NCBI GenBank assembly: GCA_003550325.1
Contig: QKWP01000408.1
Span: 167,124 to 231,123 of the forward strand
Direction of reading: 5' to 3'
DNA: 64,000 bases
Source of the DNA: Gigaspora rosea
Lineage: Eukaryota; Glomeromycota; Glomeromycetes; Diversisporales; Gigasporaceae
Part shown: positions 55,701 through 64,000 of the stretch, piece after piece
Layout of the letters: every line of letters begins with the position of its first letter
Numbering within the stretch: the first letter of the stretch is position 1
The notes under the pieces: generated by a model
Database searches by the model: none
Told to the model about the DNA's origin: nothing
Seen by the model: only the letters and a program-made list of their open reading frames with translations
Position numbers and translations under genes: made by a program

Positions 55701-57420
55701 GGTTGCAGAGATATCTTCGTTCAAAGTTTTAAACGTCCAACTAAATTGAAAGCTGCGCCGAAACTATTTGAACTTTGAACGAAGATATCTCTGCAACCAC
55801 CTAGTAGAATTCAATGAAAATTTTTTTATTTTGATTCTACGAATTTGTAGAATCAAAATAAAAAAATTTTCATCGAATTCTACTAGGTGGTTGCAGAGAT
55901 ATCTTCGTTCAAAATTCAAATAGTTTCGGCGCAGCTTCAATTTAGGCAGACGTTTAAAACTTTGAACGAAGATATCTCTGCAACCACCTAGTAGAATTCG
56001 ATGAAAATTTTTTTATTTTGATTCTACAAATTCGTAGAATCAAAAAAAAAAAAATTTCATTGAATTCTACTAGGTGGTTGCAGAGATATCTTCGTTCAAA
56101 GTTTTAAACGTCCAACTAAATTGAAAGCTGCGCCGAAACTATTTGAACTTTGAACGAAGATATCTCTGCAACCACCTAGTAGAATTCAATGAAAATTTTT
56201 TTATTTTGATTCTACGAATTTGTAGAATCAAAATAAAAAAATTTTCATCGAATTCTACTAGGTGGTTGCAGAGATATCTTCGTTCAAAGTTTTAAACGTC
56301 TGCCTAAATTGAAGCTGCGCCGAAACTATTTGAATTTTGAACGAAGATATCTCTGCAACCACCTAGTAGAATTTGCTGAAATTTTTTTTATTTTGATTCT
56401 ACGAATTTGTTGAATCAAAATAAAAAAAATTTAATCGAATTCTACTAGGAGGTTGCAGAGATATCTTTGTTCAAAGTTTTAAACGTCCAACTAAATTGAA
56501 GCTGCGCCGAAATTATTTGTATTTTGAACGAAGATATCTCTGCAACTACCTAGTAGAATTCGATGATATTCTTTTTATTTTGATTCTACGAATTTGTAGA
56601 ATCAAAATAAAAAAAATTTCATTGAATTCTACTAGGTGGTTGCAGAGATATCTTCGTTCAAAGTTTTAAACGTCCAACTAAATTGAAAGCTGCGCCGAAA
56701 CTATTTGAACTTTGAACGAAGATATCTCTGCAACCACCTAGTAGAATTCAATGAAAATTTTTTTATTTTGATTCTACGAATTTGTAGAATCAAAATAAAA
56801 AAATTTTCATCGAATTCTACTAGGTGGTTGCAGAGATATCTTCGTTCAAAGTTTTAAACGTCCAACTAAATTGAAAGCTGCGCCGAAACTATTTGAACTT
56901 TGAACGAAGATATCTCTGCAACCACCTAGTAGAATTCGATGAAATTTTTTTTATTTTAATTCTACGAATTTGTAGAATCAAAATAAAAAAATTTTCATCG
57001 AATTCTACTAGGTGATTGCAGAGATATCTTCGTTTCAAATTCAAATAGTTTCGGCGCAGCTTCAATTTAGGTAGACATTTAAAACTTTGAACGAAGATAT
57101 CTCTGCAACCACCTAGTAGAATTCAATGAAATTTTTTTATTTTGATTCTACAAATTCGTAGAATTAAAATAAAAAACATTTCATCAAATTCTACTAGATG
57201 GTTGCAGAGATATCTTCGTTCAAAATTCAAATAGTTTAAATTTAGATAGACGTTTAAAACTTTGAACGAAGATATCTCTGCAACCACCTAGTAGAATTCG
57301 ATGAAAATTTTTTTTATTTTGATTCTACAAATTCGTAGAATTAAAATAAAAAAAAATTCATCAAATTTTACTAGGTGGTTTCAGAGATATTTTCATTCAA
57401 AATTCAAATAGTTTCGGCTC
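52770..57420. repeat. Satellite of ~188-bp hairpin-plus-linker units, about 25 units
   Basis: Each unit has a long inverted repeat: GAACGAAGATATCTCTGCAA, CCACCTAGTAGAATTC, then T-rich sequence and TTGATTCTACGAATTTGTAG at the centre, then the complement back to TTGCAGAGATATCTTCGTTC. A ~55-base linker containing AAACGTCCAACTAAATTGAA and GCTGCGCCGAAACTATTTG follows. Forward linkers recur every 187-188 bases from 53121 (then 53309, 53497, 53685 and on). I count about 19 linkers forward and 6 inverted. The arms stay the same in both cases because they are palindromic. No ORF. Confidence 0.93.
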
Positions 57421-57947
57421 AACTTCGATGATTTGAATAACTCTCGAAAATAATTATTGCTTATTTATTTTCATTTAATAAGATGACATATACATGCAAA
57501 AAAAACTTAATAGATAGGACTTCGAATTAATTATGTAATGCCAGCACGAGGTTCCTTTTTATTATCTATAATTATTTTACAATTTAATAATTGAATTCGC
57601 TAAAAAAAAAATTTTTTTTTAGTCCTTATCCAACCTAATTCTAATAAAACTATGCTTGATCAGATAATAATTCTAAATTTATTTTTTCCATTTCATTTGT
57701 GCAACTGTGTAAAGATCCCTTCGTGCATACTACATAACTAAAATAATAATTATTTATAATAAATAATAATCTATAAATTTGTTAAATTAAATACTTACCT
57801 CTAACGAATTTGATGATTTATTAGGACGGGATCGATGTGAGAATTTAACTCTCTAATAAAAGTATTTGTTTGTTCAGCATTTCCTTCTTCCTCGACCTTC
57901 CAGTACACATCGCGTACCCGTTCCATTAGCTCATTCACGGCCATTCG
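57421..57947. other. Spacer between satellite and transposase
   Basis: AT-rich. It contains the 3' flank of the transposase frame. No gene was recognised (the 57866-58072 plus-strand ORF is a shadow). Confidence 0.4.
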
Positions 57948-59704
57948 TCAATTTTCTGCGGCTCTTTCTTTTTCAGTCCTCTCCGGTTTTTCAACTTCGA
58001 CTAACTCTCTATGCTCATATATTTCAAACCCACTATCTTCGAACATTTGTTGAAATCTTACCCAAGCATTAGCATTTAATAGTTTATTAGTACCATAAAT
58101 ATGGTCATGAAAGATATGCTTGCAAGGTAGCAAGTAACGGCAGAAAAAAAGACACTGGCAATCTAACGATATCAAACCCGGAGGTTCTTTACCTTTCTCC
58201 AATCTTTTTTCAACGGCAAGAACCTCTTCAACAACTAACTTTTGAACAGGATAGGGAAATTTGTGAATTTCATCGATAATTTTGTAATCAATCCCAATTG
58301 CAGATATTTTTTTAGTACGAAATTCGAAGGCTACGTATTCTGAATCAGATCTTTTTTTGTATCGAGTGTGACAATTTTATTGCATGCGCCAATCAGACCG
58401 TGATGAGAGGAAATCATTCGCTTTAATTCACTATGATACGATTCTAAAGGGTTGGTGGTGGTCGTTTGTAAAAGAAATGGGGAATGCTAGCGAGCCCAAA
58501 GAGCCCAATAGTGGGTATTTTTAAAATAATTTCGTTCTATATATTTTTTTATAGCGGGAATGGGGCAGTTGGCAACTGCCTGTTTAATAACTTTCTCACA
58601 ACTGATTATTGTCCGTTTATGCATGGCATAAATCATTTCATTCCGGGTTTTAACTTTATACACCTTATTTAACCAGGTTCGTATAACATGGACAGTGCAA
58701 TAAAGAACATTACATTCTTGCTCGTCCGCTTGAAGACCCAGGAAAACTAGCTCGACAGCATTGGCTTCTGTATTACTTTGATCGATAAGAAAGTGTCGAG
58801 GCTTCCAACGGCATTCAAACTGTCTAATGATTTTTAATGCGTTTGCGATTGTATTAGAATTCTCGTTACTTACAAAAAAATGGGAACCCACGTCCCAACA
58901 CCCATAATTATCACGAATATACAAGGTGAATAGGTGCCAGTCATGTTTGTTGGTTTTGTGGGTGGAATCAAGAAGAGTAAGCCACCCAAAACGTTGAAGT
59001 TTTTCTAATTGGTTATTATGTGCGAAAACGAAACCACAGGTACATTGATCTATAATTTCAAAACGCTCAATCTGATAACCTTGGTTTTTTAAAAAAGAAA
59101 CTGACTCTCGAATGTCCAACTCCAGTCTTGAACTACCAATAAGAGGGGCCTCCTGGGAACCTCGAACCTTATGTTGAATATTGCTAACCTCCTTGCGCCT
59201 TAATTCTTTCAGACTTTCTCTGAGACCTAACTTCTTGGTTCTGTATTCTTTAACAGTATTAACTATCACTGGGGGAGGATAGTTTTTTATAGCCTCACGT
59301 TCGACTAAAACCTGAGCTGCCTCTGATCGCTTAAGCCTTTCACTATCTTCTAGTGTGTGCGCATGATTAGATGAATCTTTGTACCGTTCAACCCGGACTT
59401 TTAGTTCTGTAACAAATCTAAATACTTTGATTTTGGCAGAACATAAATTCTCAGATCGAACCTTAGTTTTTCTGCGCTTTTCTTCCGGTATTCCTTCTTG
59501 TTGCGTACTTGATTTGTAATGCTTGGTGAATCAACAGTTATAAGTCTGCCACGAGTTTCCATTTGTATGATTCTTGTAATTATATTGAACCCAAATGTTC
59601 GAAACCAGAGGCTACCAGTCGCTATCAAACTCGTCTAGTGGAATTTCAACTGGTTGATTAATGTTAAAAAGAATGCTACGCTTCTGGTCAGGGGTTAAAT
59701 TCAT
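57948..59704 (-). pseudogene. FAR1/MULE-type transposase with SWIM zinc finger, inactivated
   Basis: It starts at ATG 59704 (MNLTPDQKRSILFNINQPVE). The N-terminal part has CSAKIKVFRFVTEL...YKDSSNHAHTLE, resembling FAR1/WRKY-GCM1 zinc fingers. The MULE domain lies within 59269-58487: TLLDSTHKTNKHDWHLFTLY (first Asp), HFLIDQSNTEANAVELVF (second Asp) and the CTVHVIRTWLNKV helix. The frame continues with LLQTTTTNPLESYHSELK, shifts near 58360 and ends with the SWIM motif CQCLFFCRYLLPCKHIF. Stops at 59612-59614 (TAG), 59531-59533 (TGA) and 58487-58489 (TAG), plus the frameshift, break it. This protein would cut and join the element's own ends in the nucleus. It lies inside matching TIRs. Confidence 0.88.
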
Positions 59705-60237
59705 TTTATATTAAACGGGGTTTTTTATAAAGAAAAAAAAATGTATATATATATATAAATAGGGTAAAAAAATTTTTAGCGAAGTTTTCAAAGAAAACCT
59801 TGCTTTTAAAGGCTTTTTTGAAAAAAAAAAATTAAAAATTTGAAGGCACGTTCGTATGTAGATAGTCTTTTGTGTTTTCTTTTATTTTAAAAAAAAAATG
59901 GATAGTAAAAAGGAAGGCACGTTTGAATGTAGGTCCACTTTAATAAAGAAAAAAATGCACGCGTATTTAGTTTCAAATACGAAACTTCAACTTGCTTAAG
60001 GAAGAAAAAAAAAATATGGTAATAATAATGCGGTCAGGAAAAACTACTTTGTGGGTGGGAAAAAAAAGGGCTTGCTACAAAAAATGCATGTTTATGTACA
60101 TATGACGTATTAGTATCATCAGATCATATACGGTTAGTACCAGATACGTGATAATCACGTCCCTCAATAATCACATCACGTGGGTACATGGTTTTAGCCA
60201 TCCCCTATATATGGCTTAGTTAGTAGTACGAGTAACA
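59705..60237. other. MULE 5' region and right TIR
   Basis: AT-rich, with two AAGGCACGTTYGWATGTAG repeats (59840-59870, 59910-59930). The TIR starts near 60160. Promoter motifs on the minus strand are limited to a TATATATATATA run near 59745. Confidence 0.45.
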
Positions 60238-60325
60238 TGGTTAACCATTTCTACCATTTCTACTATTTCTACCATTTCTACCATTTCTACCATTTCTACC
60301 ATTTCTATCATTTCTGCCATTTAAT
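60238..60325. repeat. 10-bp microsatellite CCATTTCTAC, about 8-9 copies
   Basis: CCATTTCTAC repeats with a few single-base changes (CTATTTCTAC, ATCATTTCTG). It lies between the MULE's right end and the LTR promoter. Confidence 0.9.
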
Positions 60326-60643
60326 ACCATTGTAACGTATAGCTATAAAAAGATATATAAACCCTAGTTTTCTCCCCTTCTACACATTAGACTCAGATTC
60401 CTCTCCTCCTCCCTCTAACACCTAAACATGGCTATATCTCTTGCATAATATTATCTAAATAAATAAAATATATCTTTGATCAATAAATATACTCTTGTCA
60501 TTTAATGAATATATACTGAACCGCTCTAGTGAAGTAATATTCCACTTCCACACTGCTTCATATCTTCTCTGACCCTTACAAGATCTCTGTCGCTATGTGC
60601 TATGTTGCAAGTACTATATTGAAGGCTATAGTCGCTTGTAACA
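60326..60643 (+). repeat. 5' LTR (right part) of a second Ty3/Gypsy element
   Basis: It contains a promoter (CTATAAAAAGATATATAA at 60343), an AATAAATAAAATATATC polyadenylation-like region near 60458 and an end in GTAACA (60643). The left border is unclear. It may include the 10-bp microsatellite or be cut by the MULE. The LTR is recognised by the primer-binding site and gag that follow. Confidence 0.65.
60343..60350 (+). promoter_or_regulatory. LTR TATA box
   Basis: CTATAAAA within CTATAAAAAGATATATAA, about 300 bases before the LTR end. A CT-rich stretch (TCCCCTTCTAC, CTCTCCTCCTCC) follows, as is common at fungal transcription starts. Confidence 0.5.
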
Positions 60644-60646
60644 TTT

Positions 60647-60664
60647 TGGTGCCTTCTGGCGGAA
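60647..60664 (+). promoter_or_regulatory. tRNA primer-binding site
   Basis: TGGTGCCTTCTGGCGG starts 3 bases after the LTR end GTAACA. It begins with TGG, complementary to the CCA end of a tRNA. The tRNA species was not determined. Confidence 0.7.
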
Positions 60665-60783
60665 AACATTTAAAGCAGCCGGAACACTAGGACCTCTCTT
60701 TTCTCTTCTCTGCAAGGATATATCTTTGGTTACCTTTCCTCTTCCTCTCTTCTCTTATAATTAAGTATTTTTTTTTGGTTTAC

Positions 60784-60925
60784 CTGTCGAATTGAAAGAG
60801 ATTCGTTCAGAAGGGCATACTTGAAGCCTCTTGCATTTGTTGCACTGGTATTTTCTTGTCAAATTGAAAGAGATTCGTTCAGAAGGGCATACTTGAAGCC
60901 TCTGCTTTTGTAGCACTTGAATTAG
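60784..60925 (+). repeat. Tandem duplication in the retroelement leader (73-bp period)
   Basis: AATTGAAAGAGATTCGTTCA and GAAGGGCATACTTGAAGCCT occur twice, 73 bases apart, between the primer site and the first ORF. Possible packaging or leader structure. Confidence 0.85.
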
Positions 60926-61047
60926 TAATTTTAGAATCAGATTTGCATTTTATTTTCTTCTTTAACAATATATAATAGAAACCCCAAACCTGTTTAACTT
61001 AAAATTTGGAACTGTAAAGTCTACTAACTATCTTCTTAGACCTCTTT

Positions 61048-61835
61048 ATGAATAGAGCTTATCAAATCCATTTAGAACAAATTGAAGCACACGACGCTAA
61101 CCATCCTTCTACTCTTGCTGTAGAAGTCCAACAAATTGTTAACCCAGACCTATCTTGTACAATTTGCTATCCTCCTGTTACCTATTTTCAAGCTTTTCGC
61201 ACTTTTTGGAATCGATACCAACAAGCATACCTTGCCACTAGCTATACTCAACAAACTATTGCCGCTTTTCATACTCTTAAAGAATATAGCAATTATAACG
61301 CTGCCAGAGCTGCTGCTAGAGACGTTGTTTTTAGCTGTCGCTATAATAATCCCAACCTTAACCCCACTGAAGTTATTGCTGCCCTCCTTCGAGGATATAC
61401 TCGTCACACTTTACGACCTATCTTACCTCTCAATTTTGAAGAAAACGCTTTTGATCTATATATCGAAGGCCCTATTCTAGCCACTCCTATTCAACCCGCA
61501 CGAATAACTAATACCTTTAATAACCCCTCACCAGTACTACGCCCCCAGGACAACGACAACAATATTTTTACATTTAATCCTACTCCTGCCTCACGATCTA
61601 TATATAACCTATTTCCAGAAGAATTAGACGACCTAGTTGAACCCTCCCATTCTCCTACTTTAGCTCTTACGACGAAAATACTACTTATATTCAATTTCCT
61701 CCTCTACTTCAACTACTTCAATTACCTACTTCACCAATTAGCGAAATTTCTTTAAATAACCCACTTCAACGCACAACTACTCCTCCTCCAAATCGAGTTG
61801 CTCGACTTATCCAAAATCTTAATCCTTATACTATT
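61048..61835 (+). pseudogene. First ORF of the second Ty3/Gypsy element (N-terminal gag-like)
   Basis: ATG at 61048 (MNRAYQIHLEQIEAHDANHP). An alpha-helical, Q/A/Y-rich part contains YFQAFRTFWNRYQQAYLATS, then a P/N/T-rich linker. The frame is open to 61755, but the sensible reading shifts near 61659 (to FSSYDENTTYIQFPPL) and again near 61835, so two small indels are likely. I do not recognise the N-terminal domain. Its position before gag suggests a capsid or matrix-like region. Confidence 0.6.
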
Positions 61836-63058
61836 TTCAACGCACACCTCAACCTACAACTACTCCTCAACCACCCATAGTTAACGAATTCTATCCTGAA
61901 AACCAATTTGTACCTAATACTTCACCTTTACATACTCCTCCTCTTCAACGTCAATGCCAAACACTTGAACCCCAACCAGAGTTTGTCCAACCTCAATTTA
62001 TTGAAGCTTACCCAGACCAAGGAATTCTAGAGCCAGTACTTCCCGAAAAAGAAATAAATTTAAGAAGAGAAAACTTTGAAGAAATAAATTTATTGGGAAT
62101 ATTAAAAGAATTAGAAGGAATACAAGAAGAAATAAATTATCAAGCTCAAGAACCAGAAGAAGAAGCACACTCAGAACCTGAATCAGAAGCAACTATAGAA
62201 GAACCAGAAACTGAAAGAAACATGGCTGAAGAAGCTTTAACTGCTGCTGCTGAAGCAATGACAACTCTTGCCAATGCTCTTGAACGAGGTAGTGAAAAAT
62301 CACTCCTTAAAATTGACTTTTATCAAGGTGACGGAACCCAAGACTCTGTAACATGGCTAGAAGAATTTGAAAGAGCCGCTAAGACTAACCACTAGAGTCC
62401 TGCTCGACAATTAGAACTCGCCTGTGCTTACATGAAGGATAATGCTCAAGAATGGCTTGCAAATCTTAAAAATGCCCCTACTCATTTTTGGCATCGTCAA
62501 CATGACCGAGAAGTTGATGGCGTACATGTCTATAGTTTCTCACATCTCTTTAGAGAAAAGTTTAGTACCACTAAACAAAAAGCAACTTGGCAAAAACAAT
62601 TATTCGAAATTAAACAAGGCACAGATACAGTTGATACCTATATTAGCTGTTTTAAACGTCTCAAAGGACGAGTGGATCCCACTGGTGCTTTTCCTGAACC
62701 CGTCATGATCCAGTTCTTTATTCAGGGACTACGACCTGAATACACCATGAATGTCCAAGCTGCCAAACCTGCTGAATTGGATGATGCTATCACTGAAGCA
62801 AGAAAATGGGAAACTGGTCGAATAATGGCCTCTGCACATAATACCAATGATACCAACCAAGCCATTGAACGTCTTACTGAACAAATTGCCAAGCTTAGCA
62901 TAAATCTTGCTAAAAAACAAGCTGTTCCACCTACTCCTACTCCTGCCTACTATACTGACCAAAGTAAGGAACGACCTCAATCTAGTACTGGAAATGCCAC
63001 ATGCTATTATTGTAGTCAAAAAGGACATTTTATTAGAAACTATCATACTCGGTACTAG
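61836..63058 (+). pseudogene. gag with Retrotrans_gag domain and altered zinc knuckle
   Basis: One frame runs on from 61836 (EFYPENQFVPNTSPLHTPPL), through an acidic E-rich part, to MAEEALTAAAEAMTTLANAL and DFYQGDGTQDSVTWLEEFER. After a TAG at 62393-62395 the same frame gives the capsid core LELACAYMKDNAQEWLANLK, FSHLFREKFSTTKQKATWQK, DTVDTYISCFKRLKG and PVMIQFFIQGLRPEYT, as in PF03732-type gag. The knuckle CYYCSQKGHFIRNY (near 63000-63041) lacks its last Cys (Tyr instead). The segment ends at TAG 63056. Confidence 0.85.
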
Positions 63059-63733
63059 GATAATAAAAAGGATTACCAAGGATACCAATCTCGAGGCAGA
63101 AGCAGCAACTACTCCTTCAGAAATAATCGATCCTATAACAGATCCAGATCCAGAAACAGAAGCCAATCCAGGAATAGAAATTATAACTGCTCTGGATATA
63201 ACTGATCCAGAAGCCGAAGTCAATCACGTGATAGATATAGAGATAGTAGGAACTATCGCTCCTCAAACTGATCCAGGTCCAGAAACCGCTCCTCTATACC
63301 CTATCCTCGTGATGTTTATACCTTGGACACTGCAAATGATTACACCTACAAACAATTTGAAGCCTTCTTGGCTAATGAAACTATCAGAATTGCTTTCTCT
63401 AACCTTTTGATTGAAGAATCCAACACTCCACAGATCCAGACACCTACCTACACCACTCCTGTTAAGTGTAATATCAAACTTAATGGAAAGCCCTATCATG
63501 CTGTAATTGACAGTGGTGCTGCTGTTAGTATGATTTCTAACCAAGTTGTAAGAGAACCTGGATTAAAAATAGAAGCTCCTTCCTCTAGTCTTATTGTCTC
63601 CGCTACTGGACCCTCTGTTCGACCCTTAGGCATAATCAAAAACCTACCCATTGAAATTGAAGGAACTACTATCCCTATGGATGTTGAAGTAATGAATACT
63701 ACCTCTTACTCATTACTTCTAGGAAATGACTAG
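63059..63733 (+). pseudogene. SR-rich linker and retropepsin-like protease
   Basis: The same frame as gag continues: an S/R-rich stretch (SFRNNRSYNRSRSRNRSQSR) with TGA at 63203 and 63269, then DTANDYTYKQFEAFLANETI and the protease HAVIDSGAAVSMIS (catalytic DSG near 63509) through RPLGIIKNLPIEIEG to SYSLLLGND. It stops at TAG 63731, just where LLLGNDW is expected. The protease would process the gag-pol polyprotein. About 95 residues from DSG to the end fits the domain, although this copy contains stops before it. Confidence 0.85.
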
Positions 63734-64000
63734 TTGCAGAAAGTAGATGCCAGCTATAGTTGGAAAAACAAAGCTTATACCCTCAGGTGGAATAAAAGGA
63801 AAACTCACGTACCTACCACCTATGAACATGATCAACCTTTACCTGCCCAACTCACTATCACCGATGAACAAGAATTAGAAAAGTTTGAACAAGAATACCT
63901 CTCCTTTGCCAAACAAAAATGCGGACGCTGCTACTCCTATAACCACCTTTATGCTAACTGTCCTAACAATGAATGTTACCATTGCTATTCCTATGGACAC
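63734..64000 (+). pseudogene. Continuation of pol with tandem CCHC motifs, cut by window end
   Basis: In the same frame: LQKVDASYSWKNKAYTLRWN, EQELEKFEQEYLSFAKQK, then CGRCYSYNHLYANC (CX2CX4HX4C) and a second start, CYHCYSYGH, at the window edge. Finding knuckles after the protease is unusual. RT is expected beyond 64000. Confidence 0.75.

Larger units (their letters stand above)
52679..60205 (-). mobile_element. Mutator-like element (MULE, ~7.5 kb) carrying a large internal satellite
   Basis: Left GGGGGTCGTCTAAAGCCATG and right CATGGTTTTAGCCATCCCC are inverted and continue through TACCCACGTGAT/ATCACGTGGGTA, a match of about 35 bp with small gaps. Both outer borders show TATATAT, which may hide the target duplication. 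Inside, on the minus strand, is a FAR1-like MULE transposase (57948-59704). Between the left end and the gene is a 4.5-kb hairpin satellite. The transposase is broken, so this copy is not autonomous. Confidence 0.8.

Noticed and set aside
52770..57420. CRISPR array
   Set aside because: Repeat units are ~188 bp with near-identical linkers in place of short repeats with unique spacers, there are no cas genes, and the setting is eukaryotic.
60238..60325. Protein-coding or CRISPR-like 10-bp repeats
   Set aside because: Simple 10-bp microsatellite with no spacers and no open context.
62093..62192. Antisense leucine-rich ORF (61998-62192, minus)
   Set aside because: Shadow of the acidic E-rich gag linker on the opposite strand.

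Overview
The window looks like a repeat-dominated, strongly AT-rich chromosome segment from a fungus, most probably an arbuscular mycorrhizal fungus (Glomeromycotina, Rhizophagus-like). This rests on five things: the base composition; a small secreted ML-domain protein; Sel1-like repeats in the style seen in those genomes; degenerate copies of protein families I remember as highly multicopy there; and a FAR1-like MULE transposase. No conserved housekeeping gene is present, so the species call is an inference. I see only two plausible intact host genes: the ML-domain secreted protein (19974-20444) and a multi-pass membrane protein with a signal-like N-terminus and a 58-nt intron (27172-27976). 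Nearly everything else is transposable-element (TE) sequence, much of it nested.

Layout. 1-7 kb: several MITEs (hAT-like elements with 8-bp target duplications, and TA-flanked pogo- and mariner-like elements), then an AT-rich minisatellite. 7.7-10.5 kb: a palindromic MITE inside a 13-bp microsatellite, and a 1.8-kb element with terminal inverted repeats (TIRs). 10.9-11.7 kb: a decayed multicopy-family gene. 12-17.2 kb: small palindromic MITEs, and a tandem array of 420-490-bp units into which a Harbinger-like MITE inserted. 17.2-18.7 kb: coding remnants split by a solo LTR. 20-27 kb: the ML gene, more MITEs, and a hAT-like element nested inside another hAT-like element (22087-24291). 28.07-42.84 kb: one decayed Ty3/Gypsy retrotransposon on the minus strand, with both LTRs, gag, protease, RT/RNase H and integrase. 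It is broken by at least five insertions: a hAT-like element, a 9-bp-TSD insertion, a 2.5-kb TIR element, a tRNA-headed SINE-like element that itself carries a solo LTR, and an 8-bp-TSD MITE. 43-45.5 kb: more MITEs. 46.4-51.3 kb: decayed host or TE gene families, including Sel1 repeats. 52.68-60.2 kb: a MULE with matching ends, a decayed FAR1/SWIM transposase and a 4.5-kb internal satellite made of long hairpins joined by short linkers that occur in both orientations. 60.3-64.0 kb: the 5' part of a second Ty3/Gypsy element (LTR, primer-binding site, gag, protease), running off the window end.

The most unusual structures are the hairpin satellite with inverted linkers inside the MULE; the set of hAT-like MITEs, each with similar termini but its own short subterminal repeat; the ~1.05-kb tRNA-headed, GC-richer retroposon; and a gag-protease frame whose in-frame stops all fall where a tryptophan is plausible. 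Coordinates of element ends were read by eye from inverted repeats and target duplications and are good to a few bases.
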